From positions 4,588,001 through 4,652,000 of the forward strand of contig NZ_AP028878.1 in NCBI RefSeq assembly GCF_036511935.1: a DNA stretch of 64,000 nt, in the 5' to 3' direction. A model generated the notes under the pieces. It was not told the DNA's origin. It saw only the letters and a program-made list of their open reading frames with translations, and ran no database searches. The translations under genes were made by a program, and so were the position numbers. This document shows positions 35,433 through 46,072 of the stretch, piece by piece (positions within the stretch are counted from its first letter, which is position 1; every line of letters starts with the position of its first letter). This DNA comes from Marinobacter nanhaiticus D15-8W. Lineage in GTDB: Bacteria > Pseudomonadota > Gammaproteobacteria > Pseudomonadales > Oleiphilaceae.

Positions 35433-35674
35433 TCTCCAGCAGCGATAGCGTCAAGGCGTCCATGATCCAGCAAGGCTGACAGCTCAAGCCCGCCATTCTG
35501 CTCGGCCCTGACCAGCATCCGGCAAAGGTCCCGGTGATTCATATCCGGGTACAACTCAGCCAGCATACCGATACGCATCCAGTGCTCGGCCTGGGCATTG
35601 ATCGAACGGCATAGGGCGCCGCTGGCGACGCGAAGATTCTCGTGCATTTGGTCGGAGATCTTGACGATGCCCAT
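35429..35674 (-). CDS. ParD-like antitoxin-family protein
   Basis: An 81-residue protein starting MGIVKISDQMHENLRVASGA, with SINAQAEHWMRIGMLAEL. This is the ParD-like (formerly DUF3423) family, which resembles ribbon-helix-helix antitoxins. The ATG at 35674 has GGAG 8 bases upstream; the frame to 35698 would enter the palindrome. There is no parE/relE toxin next to it. Instead the following gene, overlapped by ATGA, encodes a methionyl aminopeptidase. Autoregulation through the palindrome at 35677-35713 is likely. Confidence 0.85.
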   Translation of the reverse strand: MGIVKISDQMHENLRVASGALCRSINAQAEHWMRIGMLAELYPDMNHRDLCRMLVRAEQNGGLELSALLDHGRLDAIAAGE

Positions 35675-35676
35675 TG

Positions 35677-35713
35677 ATATGCTCCATATATGATTCATAT
35701 ACGATTGGCATAT
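35677..35713. promoter_or_regulatory. Nested palindrome upstream of the ParD-like/Map operon
   Basis: The core TATATGATTCATATA (35687-35701) is a perfect 7-base inverted repeat with one central base. Outside it, ATATGC (35677-35682) and GCATAT (35708-35713) form a second inverted pair centred on almost the same point. The site begins 3 bases before the ParD-like ATG and includes its ribosome-binding region. It looks like an autoregulatory operator. Confidence 0.65.
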
Positions 35714-35790
35714 TAGTTTTTGAGTGAGCCAAACGCAAGCGGCGCTGTTCTAGCTAAGGCGCTCTTCCTGCTAAAAGGGACCTGCACGCC

Positions 35791-35821
35791 CAAAAAAGCG
35801 GCCGTGTTTCCACGGCCGCTT
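35791..35821 (-). terminator. Rho-independent terminator of the periplasmic hydrolase gene
   Basis: AAGCGGCCGTG (35796-35806) pairs with CACGGCCGCTT (35811-35821), loop of 4. Read on the minus strand, it is followed by TTTTTT (complement of 35791-35796). It lies 16 bases past the hydrolase stop at 35837. Confidence 0.92.
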
Positions 35822-35836
35822 CTGGCGCTCTCTCGC

Positions 35837-36766
35837 TCATTCCTTGCGCAGGAAGTTCAGCAGATCCTGGTTCAGACGATCCTTATGGGTATCGGCAAGT
35901 CCATGGGGCGCGCCTTCGTAAACAATCAGTTCGGCGTCATCGATCAACTCCGCCGAGGCCTTGCCTGCAGCATCGATAGGCACGATCTGGTCGTCATCGC
36001 CGTGAATCACCAGCGTCGGCACGTCGAACCTGGCCAGGTCGTCGCGGAAGTCGGTCGCGGAGAACGCCTCGATCGAGTCGTAGGTGTTCTTGGCACCCGC
36101 CATCATGCCCTGGCGCCAGAAGGACTGGATCAGGCCCTGGGATGGCTCCGCCTCTGGACGGTTAAAACCGAAGAACGGGCCGGAAGCGATATCGAGGTAC
36201 AGCTGCGAGCGATTTTCCAGAGACGCTTCACGCAGCCCGTCGAAGACTTCGATCGGGAGTCCACCCGGGTTATCTTCGGTTTTAAGCATGAGCGGGGGAA
36301 CCGCGCTCACCAGGGCGGCCTTCTTCACCCGGTCAGTGCCATGGCGACCGATGTAGCGGGCAACCTCACCGCCACCGGTCGAGAAGCCCACTAGGGTGAC
36401 ATCCTTAACGTCCAGCGTATCGATCACCGCCGCCAGATCGTCAGCATAATGATCCATATCGTTGCCGTTCCAGGGCTGACTGGAACGCCCGTGGCCGCGG
36501 CGATCATGCGCGATCGTGCGATAGCCGTTATCGGCCAGGAATTGCATCTGGGATTCCCAGCTGTCGGAGTTCAGCGGCCAGCCGTGGCTGAACACCACTA
36601 CGTCTCCATCTCTCGGCCCCCAGTCCTTGTAGTAGAGCTCGACGCCGTCCTGGGTGGTGATGGTGCTCTCCGTGCGTTCGATCGCCGGCTCGGCAGCCAG
36701 CTCCGTGGCGACAGGCAGCAAGGCCGTTAACAGGGCGGCAGCGATGGCGCGGTTGGATGTGCTCAT
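35837..36766 (-). CDS. Exported alpha/beta hydrolase, cofactor-free haloperoxidase/arylesterase-like
   Basis: A 309-residue serine hydrolase with a signal peptide ([17 protein letters not shown], cleaved near residue 26). HGW is at 61-63, [12 protein letters not shown] at 88-99, and the nucleophile elbow GFSTGGG at 127-133 (Ser129). Asp (HGDDDQIVP) and His ([11 protein letters not shown]) complete the triad. The motifs match the non-heme chloroperoxidase/esterase group; these act on esters or perhydrolyse acids. The ATG at 36766 has GAGAGGA upstream. It is divergent from an AraC regulator. Confidence 0.9.
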   Translation of the reverse strand: MSTSNRAIAAALLTALLPVATELAAEPAIERTESTITTQDGVELYYKDWGPRDGDVVVFSHGWPLNSDSWESQMQFLADNGYRTIAHDRRGHGRSSQPWNGNDMDHYADDLAAVIDTLDVKDVTLVGFSTGGGEVARYIGRHGTDRVKKAALVSAVPPLMLKTEDNPGGLPIEVFDGLREASLENRSQLYLDIASGPFFGFNRPEAEPSQGLIQSFWRQGMMAGAKNTYDSIEAFSATDFRDDLARFDVPTLVIHGDDDQIVPIDAAGKASAELIDDAELIVYEGAPHGLADTHKDRLNQDLLNFLRKE

Positions 36767-36884
36767 GTCGGATTCCTCTCGTTCAAGCAGTCGATGGTTT
36801 TGCCTGATGGCGAGAAAAATTATCTTCCAAGCTAAAATACCATTTGCTACATTTAGTCTCTTATTTTTGACAAATCGTATCGAT

Positions 36885-37712
36885 ATGGTCGACCGTCTCC
36901 AAGCCCTGCTCAATCATTTCTCGGTGAGTGCCCGCACATTCCAGTTGGGCCCCTTGTGCGGCATCAATTCGCTAAGCGGTGAAGAGCCCTATGGCCAATT
37001 GCACCTGATCAAGGCAGGCAGCGTAGAAGTCTGGCACCGGCAAACGCTGGCATTCGATATCCAGGAACCGAGTTTGCTGTTCTACCCTCGCCCTATGGCG
37101 CACCGGTTCGTGACTGACAGCGAACGCGGCGCCGAGTTCGTATGCGCACACATTGCCTTCGAAGGTGGCGCGGCAGCTCCCCTTGCCAACGCGCTGCCCT
37201 CCGCCGTCTGCATTCCGCTCGCCGAACTGCCAGACAGCCTCCCCGTGCTGAACCTCCTGTTTGCCGAGGCGGAAGCCTGCAACTGTGGCCGCCAGGCCGT
37301 GCTCAACCGGCTGTTCGAGGTCGTGCTGATCCAGCTTGTCCGGCACATGATGGAAGAAGGCAGCACACAGGTCGGTTTGTTGGCCGGGCTGTCGCACCCC
37401 CAATTGAGGCGCGCCATCGTAGCCATGCACGAGTCACCGGAGAAAAACTGGCGAGTGGAAGACCTTGCCGCAACCGCCGGCATGTCCCGCAGCGTCTTTT
37501 CGAATACGTTCCACCACACCGTCGGCGAACCGCCTGCGAGCTACCTGCAACGGTGGCGTATCGGGCTGGTGCAGAAATGGTTAAGGCAGGGGCAGCCGAT
37601 CAGGCTTATTGCCGAAGAGGCCGGTTATGGTAGTGAGTCATCACTCTCGCGGGCGTTCAAGGCGCAATCAGGGATGTCGCCGCGGGCGTGGTTGAAAGCG
37701 GAGCTTACGTGA
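36885..37712 (+). CDS. AraC-family transcriptional regulator (cupin_6 type)
   Basis: A 275-residue regulator. The N-terminal cupin_6 domain contains [14 protein letters not shown] and [14 protein letters not shown]. The C-terminal HTH pair reads [21 protein letters not shown] and [32 protein letters not shown]. This AraC branch usually sits next to dehydrogenase or hydrolase genes. The ATG at 36885 starts the domain; the open frame upstream to 36654 overlaps the divergent gene. It probably regulates the divergent hydrolase, 118 bases away. Confidence 0.88.
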   Translation: MVDRLQALLNHFSVSARTFQLGPLCGINSLSGEEPYGQLHLIKAGSVEVWHRQTLAFDIQEPSLLFYPRPMAHRFVTDSERGAEFVCAHIAFEGGAAAPLANALPSAVCIPLAELPDSLPVLNLLFAEAEACNCGRQAVLNRLFEVVLIQLVRHMMEEGSTQVGLLAGLSHPQLRRAIVAMHESPEKNWRVEDLAATAGMSRSVFSNTFHHTVGEPPASYLQRWRIGLVQKWLRQGQPIRLIAEEAGYGSESSLSRAFKAQSGMSPRAWLKAELT

Positions 37713-37867
37713 GAACGTTAAGGAGCGAGCTAAACGCCATAGCTTGAGCAGTTCGAGCTTGCAAACGTCTGCGACGTGCATAAATACTCGGCAAGATTGG
37801 CATCTGTCCAATCCCTTTCTGCCCAATTTATTAGCGTGCGGCGAGATATAAATCAAACCCTTTTACC

Positions 37868-39688
37868 CTAGCGCGCTAAACCTTCCAGATAGCTCACGTT
37901 CGGCTTGATCTGGTAGAAACAGGCTCCATCCGAATAGACGAACCGAGCGCCAACGACCGGCCGTAGTTGAGCCATCGCACTGCGCTCGATAACGCCGGTA
38001 GCACAACCATTGTTGGAGACGGTTCCTATCTCATCCCACGCGTCTTCGTTCAGTTCATAGACCCGGCCTGAAAGATAGGTTTCACTTTGATGAGAGAGCC
38101 CCCACCACTGGCCGTCATCCACTTGAACCAGTGCACACCCAGCCTCCGCAGTCAGGCAGCGGGACGTATCATCGACAAATCTCCGCAAGATCGCATCCGG
38201 CACGTTGGCGCCATCGGGAAGGACATCAATAGCAGATCGCACAGCTGCCAGATCACCGGCATCGACCGTGGGGGTCTCCTGCCAACGATGCTCTTGCTTC
38301 AATACCGCCTCGATACGCGTTGCCAGAACGGGGCGATTTGCAACGAAGTCGGATTGCTTGAGGCTTTCAAGCGCTTCCATACCATAGGCGCCAAGCTCGA
38401 ACCTGAGATAGCGCAAGTCAAAATCCTCCGGCGCTTCAGCACCGGTCAGAAGTCGGTCAACCTGGTTCGCCGCCGCCCAACCGCGAAAGTCGGCCAGAGG
38501 CGTATTGACCATTAAAAGGACCGCGACCACGACAAGTGCCAGCCATTCATTGGCGAGACGTATGGCGGGCAGCGCATTCAGCCGACGCCACAAGATCACC
38601 AGCGCGTAGCTGAAAGTGAATGCGCCGATAAGGAGCAGCAGCGCGCATGCCCATAACCGGTCAACGGTCAAACCGTACTGCTCGATACGGAGGCCCAGCG
38701 CCCAGGCCGCGAGCCCCGTGTTGATCGGCAGCAACAGGACGCCGAATACGACCCACCCCCGCAGCCAGTTCGGATAGGCAGGCCTTTCAGCGTCGTCAGA
38801 CAGTACCGCATTGAAGAAGAACAGAACGATCAGCGTCAGGGTCATCATCAGGAAGGCCGACTTGCCCGTTGCCCATATCGCCTGCATCCCCGTTACCGGG
38901 AGCGCTGCAAGGAAAAGGACCGTTATCAACACCGCAAGAGGCAGCAGGGCCTTGATCAGCGCTTCGCAGACAGCGCGGGTCGTTGCGATAAGCCGAATAC
39001 GCTCCCGCACGAGTAGAAGCCCCAAACTGCCCACCAGCGCGGTAACCGGGTAGATAAACATGGGCTCCGAGAACAGCTGCGAGAAATACTCGATGCCGAT
39101 AACATCGAACAACTGTGCCCAAAGGAAAAGCAACAGCCAGAAGACCCCGACAAACAGCCCCACCATGCCGATGGTCAGCGCGTGCTGCCAGGAATATTCC
39201 ATGAGTTGGCTGTAACGAATTTTCAGCCGGTCGTTGGCAGACCAACTGCGGAAGTAAAACGCCAGGATAAACAGCGAGGTGCCAACACTGAAAAGGAAGC
39301 TACAACCGAACTCGAAAATTTCGGAGCTGCCGCCACCTGGCGTATCCAGCAGCCATCCCAGATGCGAGCCCAGGCCAGATAGCGCCAATGAAAGAGCCCC
39401 AACGCCAATGACGTTCCGCCAATCCCTGAAACGCTCCATCCCAAGATAGAGAAAGGCTGGCACACCCACCACGACACTGTAGATCGAGAGTAGCCAGGGC
39501 CTGTCCGTGGATGGCCAAAGCTCGTTGTCCAGACTGAGATGCAGGAAGTAAAGGAGCCACCCCTGAACCAGGGCTATCAGGATCAGGCTGTATCGGGTAG
39601 CCGTATCGAGTGTGCCCTGACCACCGCCACCTTGAGATTCGCTTACCACGGGAACGACCTCCTGGCTGAATCGCACCTTTGAGCTCAT
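37868..39688 (-). CDS. DUF4153 family membrane protein
   Basis: A 606-residue membrane protein. About ten hydrophobic segments fill the first two thirds, including YSLILIALVQGWLLYFL, ALTIGMVGLFVGVFWLLLFL and LWACALLLLIGAFTFSYALVI. A soluble C-terminal domain of about 200 residues (EDFDLRYLRFELGAYGMEAL onward) faces one side. Function is unknown for the family. I favour the ATG at 39688; a start at 39775 would overlap the upstream lipoprotein gene. It lies 49 bases after the lipoprotein stop on the same strand, so the two probably form an operon. Confidence 0.8.
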   Translation of the reverse strand: MSSKVRFSQEVVPVVSESQGGGGQGTLDTATRYSLILIALVQGWLLYFLHLSLDNELWPSTDRPWLLSIYSVVVGVPAFLYLGMERFRDWRNVIGVGALSLALSGLGSHLGWLLDTPGGGSSEIFEFGCSFLFSVGTSLFILAFYFRSWSANDRLKIRYSQLMEYSWQHALTIGMVGLFVGVFWLLLFLWAQLFDVIGIEYFSQLFSEPMFIYPVTALVGSLGLLLVRERIRLIATTRAVCEALIKALLPLAVLITVLFLAALPVTGMQAIWATGKSAFLMMTLTLIVLFFFNAVLSDDAERPAYPNWLRGWVVFGVLLLPINTGLAAWALGLRIEQYGLTVDRLWACALLLLIGAFTFSYALVILWRRLNALPAIRLANEWLALVVVAVLLMVNTPLADFRGWAAANQVDRLLTGAEAPEDFDLRYLRFELGAYGMEALESLKQSDFVANRPVLATRIEAVLKQEHRWQETPTVDAGDLAAVRSAIDVLPDGANVPDAILRRFVDDTSRCLTAEAGCALVQVDDGQWWGLSHQSETYLSGRVYELNEDAWDEIGTVSNNGCATGVIERSAMAQLRPVVGARFVYSDGACFYQIKPNVSYLEGLAR

Positions 39689-39737
39689 CTTGTCGTAACA
39701 CAGGCCAGCGGCGAAGCGCCGGCCTGTTCTTAACGCA

Positions 39738-40856
39738 CTAGCGACGGTCTTCCAGGTCGAAACCTTGCGGAACATCGAAACGGCTGCCCCGCTCCATCTG
39801 TACGGTTGCGCTGGTCACATCGTAGATATAAGAAAAGACAGGTTTGTCCTTATCATGCTTGAGGCGATTTTCGATCTCTTCCCCTGCCTTATCCTTCATG
39901 AAATCACCAGCCATGTTGCCTAGCGAGCCAAGAGGATCCTTGACGTCAAAACCCGCCATACTGTTGCTTTCTTTCTTCTGTTGCTCGGGGCAGGTCTGGC
40001 TGTCGGCGTACCATTCGAGCTTGATGGAAACCGGGTAACCCGGAATCGCCTTCAGAGACCTGACGACTTCGGAGTCGTCGTCCAGCTCCTGCTTTTCGAT
40101 ATCGCCGGAAACCATCGCAACGGCCTTATAGATGTTATCGCCAAAATAGCGGGCCAGCGGGTTGCTCCGATCAGATACTGCATTGAGGTAGTTCTCCTGG
40201 AACTGGCCGTTGATGTCCCATACAGCCTTCATTTCGCTGTCGGCCTGACTCATCCAGAAGTCCATCGTCAGGAGATGTTTATCCTGATTCCCATCTTCGT
40301 CCTCGGAAGTGAGCTTCCACGTCGCAATGTACTGCTCGGCCGCAAAGCCGTTAATCGTACGCTGCACGTTTTTGGGCTCCACCCCAAAGCTGAAGTCCGA
40401 GGTCACCAACTGGCAGCTTTCCCCGCCGGAAGGGTCGTAAACCTCGTCATCGCTCGCTTCATCGTCCGGTGCATTCCCTTCTCCCAGCAGCTCCCAAACG
40501 CTCTTGTTGGCGCAACCGGAGAGGGGGCATTCGCGGTAGCTTTCACGGTCATAGTCGACAAGCCATTGCAGGTTCCTGTCCAAGCGCGCAATGGCTCCGG
40601 TATGGGTACTGCCAAGGAATTGGCTCGTAAACCAGGAGTCATACTCGATGTCTTCGATGATGGTCCTGCGATCCGGCCGGGTGTAGGTAACCTGCTCACC
40701 CTGCCCGTCGGGCAGGATATAGCCGGCGATCACATATTTGGCTTTCACGACGCTGGTTTCAGCGAGAGGGGTATGGTCTTCGACTTGGGGCGCTGCACAG
40801 CCCGCCAGGGCAGCGGCAACGAATGACGCAGGCAGGAGAGAAGATCGTTTTTTCAC
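39738..40856 (-). CDS. Hypothetical lipoprotein
   Basis: A 372-residue protein starting at a GTG (40856, AAGGA 7 bases upstream). VKKRSSLLPASFVAAALAGC gives a lipoprotein signal with lipobox LAGC at 17-20, so Cys20 is acylated. Alanine follows Cys20, favouring the outer membrane. The mature part has an acidic low-complexity stretch (NAPDDEASDDEVYDPSGGE) and pairs of Cys that may be oxidised. I do not recognise a family. It precedes the DUF4153 membrane protein on the same strand and may work with it. Confidence 0.75.
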   Translation of the reverse strand: MKKRSSLLPASFVAAALAGCAAPQVEDHTPLAETSVVKAKYVIAGYILPDGQGEQVTYTRPDRRTIIEDIEYDSWFTSQFLGSTHTGAIARLDRNLQWLVDYDRESYRECPLSGCANKSVWELLGEGNAPDDEASDDEVYDPSGGESCQLVTSDFSFGVEPKNVQRTINGFAAEQYIATWKLTSEDEDGNQDKHLLTMDFWMSQADSEMKAVWDINGQFQENYLNAVSDRSNPLARYFGDNIYKAVAMVSGDIEKQELDDDSEVVRSLKAIPGYPVSIKLEWYADSQTCPEQQKKESNSMAGFDVKDPLGSLGNMAGDFMKDKAGEEIENRLKHDKDKPVFSYIYDVTSATVQMERGSRFDVPQGFDLEDRR

Positions 40857-41093
40857 ACAAGCATCCTTTTGTGTACTACCGTTTTCAGCGTTCGTTTCCT
40901 TAACGCCCGCCACAACAATATCGCGTTTCCGGGCAAACGCGATCGATGCCAAGGATAACGCGGAATATCAAAAAATCGAGATAAATGTTTACTTCCTGCA
41001 CAGATAAGGACGGAAGTAAGACTGGGTGCACGGCCGTGGATCCCGGGCCAACTCACCGGCGTGTGCTGGTCCCGGGGCGGTGTCACCTATCGC

Positions 41094-41837
41094 TTAGAAG
41101 CCGTAGGAACGGGAAATGGTCTCTTTCTCGCCAGACTTCACCAGCTCCTGGTAGCTCTCATTCAGCGCACGCAGGATATCCGGATCGGTTTCCTTATGGA
41201 CGGCCAGGTACATCGGCGTCTCACGGAAAACCAGGACACGCTCAAGACCCGTGACATCGGACGCATCGGCGGCGAGGTAGGGCCCCGCCAGCCCGTCGGT
41301 GACCCATAGATCGATCTGGTCCTCGACCAGACGACGGGCGTTAAGGCCGTTGTTGCTGATCGCCTCGACCTCGAAGCCCTGGTCGATCAGGTAGTTCGTC
41401 ATGACGTCGCCTTTGTAACCACCGATCCGGTAGTCACGGGCGTCGTCTAGGTCATCAAGTTCGATCGAAGAATCCGGCTTTGCGAACAGCGACCACTTGA
41501 TGCTCGCCAGCGGACCCACCCAGTTAAAAAACGGCTCCCGGTCGTCGGTCTTGGATACGCAGTAGATGCCGTGGTTCGGATGCTGCTCGGTACGGTTGAG
41601 TCCATAGGCGAGGTCGCGGAGTTTGATGCTGTATTCCAGCCCGCTATTGGCCAGCACAGCCTTCAGGATATCGGTGCAAAGGCCGGTAATATCGTCTTCA
41701 GAATGAGCAAACGGCTGACCGCTCGTTGTCATGTTGTAGGGAGGGTACTGCTCGGTATAGATCCTAAGCTCCTCGGTAGCCATAGCACTGCTTGCGACAA
41801 CCAGCAGACTGGCCAACAGCCCGATTTTCACTTTCAT
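41094..41837 (-). CDS. Periplasmic solute-binding protein, family 3 (polar amino acid type)
   Basis: A 247-residue exported protein. The signal peptide is MKVKIGLLASLLVVASSAMA (1-20). The mature start EELRIYTEQYPPYNM is typical of SBP_bac_3 proteins. The second lobe has RIGGYKGDVMTNYLIDQGFEVE and LWVTDGLAGPY. No ABC permease or ATPase is adjacent, so this may be an orphan sensor-type binding protein as often found in marine Proteobacteria. The ATG at 41837 has GGAG upstream; the longer frame is not supported. Confidence 0.85.
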   Translation of the reverse strand: MKVKIGLLASLLVVASSAMATEELRIYTEQYPPYNMTTSGQPFAHSEDDITGLCTDILKAVLANSGLEYSIKLRDLAYGLNRTEQHPNHGIYCVSKTDDREPFFNWVGPLASIKWSLFAKPDSSIELDDLDDARDYRIGGYKGDVMTNYLIDQGFEVEAISNNGLNARRLVEDQIDLWVTDGLAGPYLAADASDVTGLERVLVFRETPMYLAVHKETDPDILRALNESYQELVKSGEKETISRSYGF

Positions 41838-41981
41838 GAACTTGCTCCGCTCATTTTGAATAACTGGATGGATAGCGCGGTATGGTATTGGAGGGGTATT
41901 CGGGGGGACAGTTGGGGATTGCCGAAGAGCGTGGGCGTACAACTCAGTCTAGGTATAAGCATTTCTATATAAACTGAAAAA

Positions 41982-42001
41982 AGGGGGCTTTACGGCCCCC
42001 T
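41982..42001 (-). terminator. Rho-independent terminator of groESL
   Basis: AGGGGGC (41982-41988) pairs with GCCCCCT (41995-42001), loop of 6. On the minus strand it is followed by TTTTTT. It lies 25 bases after the groEL stop at 42027. Confidence 0.93.
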
Positions 42002-42026
42002 CAAATCACGATAAAGACTCACCTGA

Positions 42027-43969
<1,943 letters not shown>

Positions 43970-44049
43970 TGAGATGTCCTCCTGAATAAATCCAATACAC
44001 TGAAAACAACGTTGCAGGGACCGGCAATGATGCCGTCCACTGATCGCGA

Positions 44050-44077
44050 AAATAGGTACTGTTCTGACGCTTTCAAG
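44050..44077 (-). promoter_or_regulatory. Heat-shock (sigma-32-like) promoter of groESL
   Basis: On the minus strand CTTGAA (complement of 44072-44077) is followed after 14 bases by ACCTATTT (44057-44050). This resembles the CTTGAA-N(13-15)-CCCATnT sigma-32 pattern: the -35 is exact, the -10 is partial. Position upstream of groES agrees with heat-shock control. Confidence 0.65.
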
Positions 44078-44111
44078 AGGGCGTGACCGTCATTTTTTTG
44101 AATATTTTTTT

Positions 44112-44131
44112 ATAAACGCATCATCGTTTAT
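44112..44131. promoter_or_regulatory. Inverted repeat between groES and the 198-residue gene
   Basis: ATAAACG (44112-44118), spacer CATCAT, CGTTTAT (44125-44131). It lies next to long T runs (44093-44110) and directly upstream of the sigma-70-like promoter at 44135-44162. It may be an operator for the plus-strand gene. Confidence 0.4.
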
Positions 44132-44134
44132 GCC

Positions 44135-44162
44135 TTGAATTGGCCCTTGGCTGTTTTATATT
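44135..44162 (+). promoter_or_regulatory. Sigma-70-like promoter of the 198-residue gene
   Basis: TTGAAT (44135-44140), 16-base spacer, TATATT (44157-44162). Four of six and five of six matches to the consensus boxes. It would start transcription about 25 bases before the ATG at 44194. Confidence 0.5.
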
Positions 44163-44193
44163 CAAAGTAAGTCAACCGGTAGGAGGTGTCGGC

Positions 44194-44790
44194 ATGTGGG
44201 AACGAGCGGGTCAGACCTTTGAGCGCACATTGGGCGATTACTTCCGGGAACGCCTCGACGGCTGCGCGGACGCATTGGAACCGCGGCCGGAAGAAGACAC
44301 GCTGTGGTACGTGGGAGCCACCCTCGCCCGGCTGGGAGACAGCCGCCAGTTGTTCAGCTATGAGGAGGGCCAATTGAGATTGCGTCCGCTGGCGCTGCTC
44401 TATAAGGACGCGCACGAAGCCTCCGCCGACCACGAGCGCTGCCTGATTCTCCGGCAACTGGGCGACCAAGCCCTGTTTATCGGTGCACTCTTCCCCGAAC
44501 TATACGCCCGCAAGGGCTTCCAGCAGGACTACTTTGTTGGCATGGGCGGAGGCGCCTACGATTACCTCGCCGACAATGCCGCCAGCCATCGCCACGTCTT
44601 TGCGGAACTGGCTGAGCGCTTTTCGTCCTTTCTCGACCTGATTTCACAGGCCTGCGCCCGGAGGGGCAGCAACCATGTCGAGGATGTGCTGGCACTGTAT
44701 CGGCAGTGGTGTGCGACCGGTGATGAACAGTTGGCCGATCAGTTGGTGATGATGGGTATTAGTTTGGATGGGAACGAGCAGGTGCATTAA
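44194..44790 (+). CDS. Conserved-looking hypothetical protein, 198 residues
   Basis: A soluble, largely helical protein that I do not recognise by name. It has many Asp/Glu/Arg residues and conserved-looking stretches LRPLALLYKDAHEASADHER, LILRQLGDQALFIGALFPEL and YFVGMGGGAYDYLA. There is no signal peptide or transmembrane segment. AGGAGG is 7 bases before the ATG at 44194. It is divergent from groES, with its own promoter and an inverted repeat in the shared region. The arrangement would allow joint stress regulation, which is inferred. Confidence 0.78.
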   Translation: MWERAGQTFERTLGDYFRERLDGCADALEPRPEEDTLWYVGATLARLGDSRQLFSYEEGQLRLRPLALLYKDAHEASADHERCLILRQLGDQALFIGALFPELYARKGFQQDYFVGMGGGAYDYLADNAASHRHVFAELAERFSSFLDLISQACARRGSNHVEDVLALYRQWCATGDEQLADQLVMMGISLDGNEQVH

Positions 44791-44881
44791 CGTACATCGC
44801 CTTGCTCACCATAACGATCTAGAGCCTTCATTTCGCCGCTCCCGTTTTAATGACATAAGAACAGGTTAGTTTTTTCCTCTT

Positions 44882-44910
44882 TTGCGTCATGAAGGGCCCG
44901 TTCCTATAAT
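44882..44910 (+). promoter_or_regulatory. Sigma-70-like promoter of the TRAP operon
   Basis: TTGCGT (44882-44887), 17-base spacer, perfect TATAAT (44905-44910). It lies about 95 bases upstream of the dctP start at 45004. The -35 box is only half matched, so an activator may be needed. Confidence 0.5.
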
Positions 44911-45003
44911 CGCCTTTCGGGACGCATCCGATCGCCGCAAATGGGCCTTCCAATTCCAATAACGCGTGGCGGTCCGTCTACTTCCAATAAAAAGGAAAAC
45001 ACC

Positions 45004-46011
45004 ATGTTGAAACGTTGCACTCTTCTCGCCGCTGCGGCTTCCCTGCTGTTCAGCGCTGTCTCCCACGCCCAGTATAAGGATGAGTACACCGTCTCCACCG
45101 TTCTGCCGTCAGCCTTCCCCTGGGGCCAGGCCGCAGATAAATGGGTGGAGCTGGTAAAAGAGCGCTCCGACGGGCGCATCAACATGAAGATCTACAGTAA
45201 CTCCCAACTGGTCTCGGGCGACCAGACCAAGGAATTTTCGGCCATGCGTTCCGGGCTGATCGATATGGCGGTGGGGTCTACCATCAACTGGTCGCCGCAG
45301 GTGCCCGAACTGAACCTGTTCTCCCTGCCCTTCCTGATGCCGGACTATGCAGCTATTGATGCCATCACCCAGGGTGAGGCCGGCGAGGCCGTTTTTGCAG
45401 CTATCAAGAAGCGTGGTGTGACGCCTCTGGCATGGGGCGAGAACGGCTTCCGCGAGCTCTCCAATTCCAAGCAGACCATCGACGAACCGGCCGACCTGGA
45501 TGGCCTGAAAATCCGCGTTGTGGGTTCGCCGCTGTTTCAGGACACCTTTACGGCACTGGGCGCCAACCCGACCCAGATGAGCTGGGCTGACGCCAAGCCG
45601 GCGTTGACTACCGGCGCTGTCGATGGCCAGGAAAATCCATTGTCAGTCTTCGATGTGGCGCGTATCGACCAGGTCGGCCAGAAGTACCTGACCCGCTGGC
45701 ACTACATGGCTGACCCATTGGTATTCGCCATCAGCAATCGTGTCTGGGATCAGTTCAACCCCGAAGATCAGGCACTGCTCAAGCAGGCTGCCATCGACGC
45801 CGGTCAGTGGGAGATCGAGAAATCCCGCAGTGAAATCGAAGATACCCTCGCGGCCATCAAGGACCGCGGTGTCGAAGTGACCGAACTGACGGACGAACAA
45901 CGCGCCGCCTTCAAAGAAGCCACCCAGTCTGTCTACGACCAATGGGCCCCACGCATCGGCGAGGATCTGGTCAAGCAGGCACAGGACGCGGTCGCCAACC
46001 GCGCCCAATAA
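45004..46011 (+). CDS. dctP: TRAP transporter substrate-binding protein, DctP family
   Basis: A 335-residue periplasmic binding protein. Signal peptide MLKRCTLLAAAASLLFSAVSHA (1-22). DctP landmarks are FSAMRSGLIDMAVGS, ALAWGENGFRELSN-like LAWGENGFRELSNSK, LKIRVVGSPLFQDTFTALGANPTQMSWADAKPAL (with the carboxylate-binding Arg) and VDGQENPL. It delivers an organic acid to the DctQM permease. The ligand cannot be read; C4-dicarboxylates, 2-oxo acids or sugar acids are usual. AAAAGG precedes the ATG. It is the first gene of the three-gene operon. Confidence 0.93.
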   Translation: MLKRCTLLAAAASLLFSAVSHAQYKDEYTVSTVLPSAFPWGQAADKWVELVKERSDGRINMKIYSNSQLVSGDQTKEFSAMRSGLIDMAVGSTINWSPQVPELNLFSLPFLMPDYAAIDAITQGEAGEAVFAAIKKRGVTPLAWGENGFRELSNSKQTIDEPADLDGLKIRVVGSPLFQDTFTALGANPTQMSWADAKPALTTGAVDGQENPLSVFDVARIDQVGQKYLTRWHYMADPLVFAISNRVWDQFNPEDQALLKQAAIDAGQWEIEKSRSEIEDTLAAIKDRGVEVTELTDEQRAAFKEATQSVYDQWAPRIGEDLVKQAQDAVANRAQ

Positions 46012-46072
46012 AAAGCGAGTTGCCCGGGCACCCGCTCTTCCCGGCGGGCGTCCTTTCTGACCCGGAGGTCCC

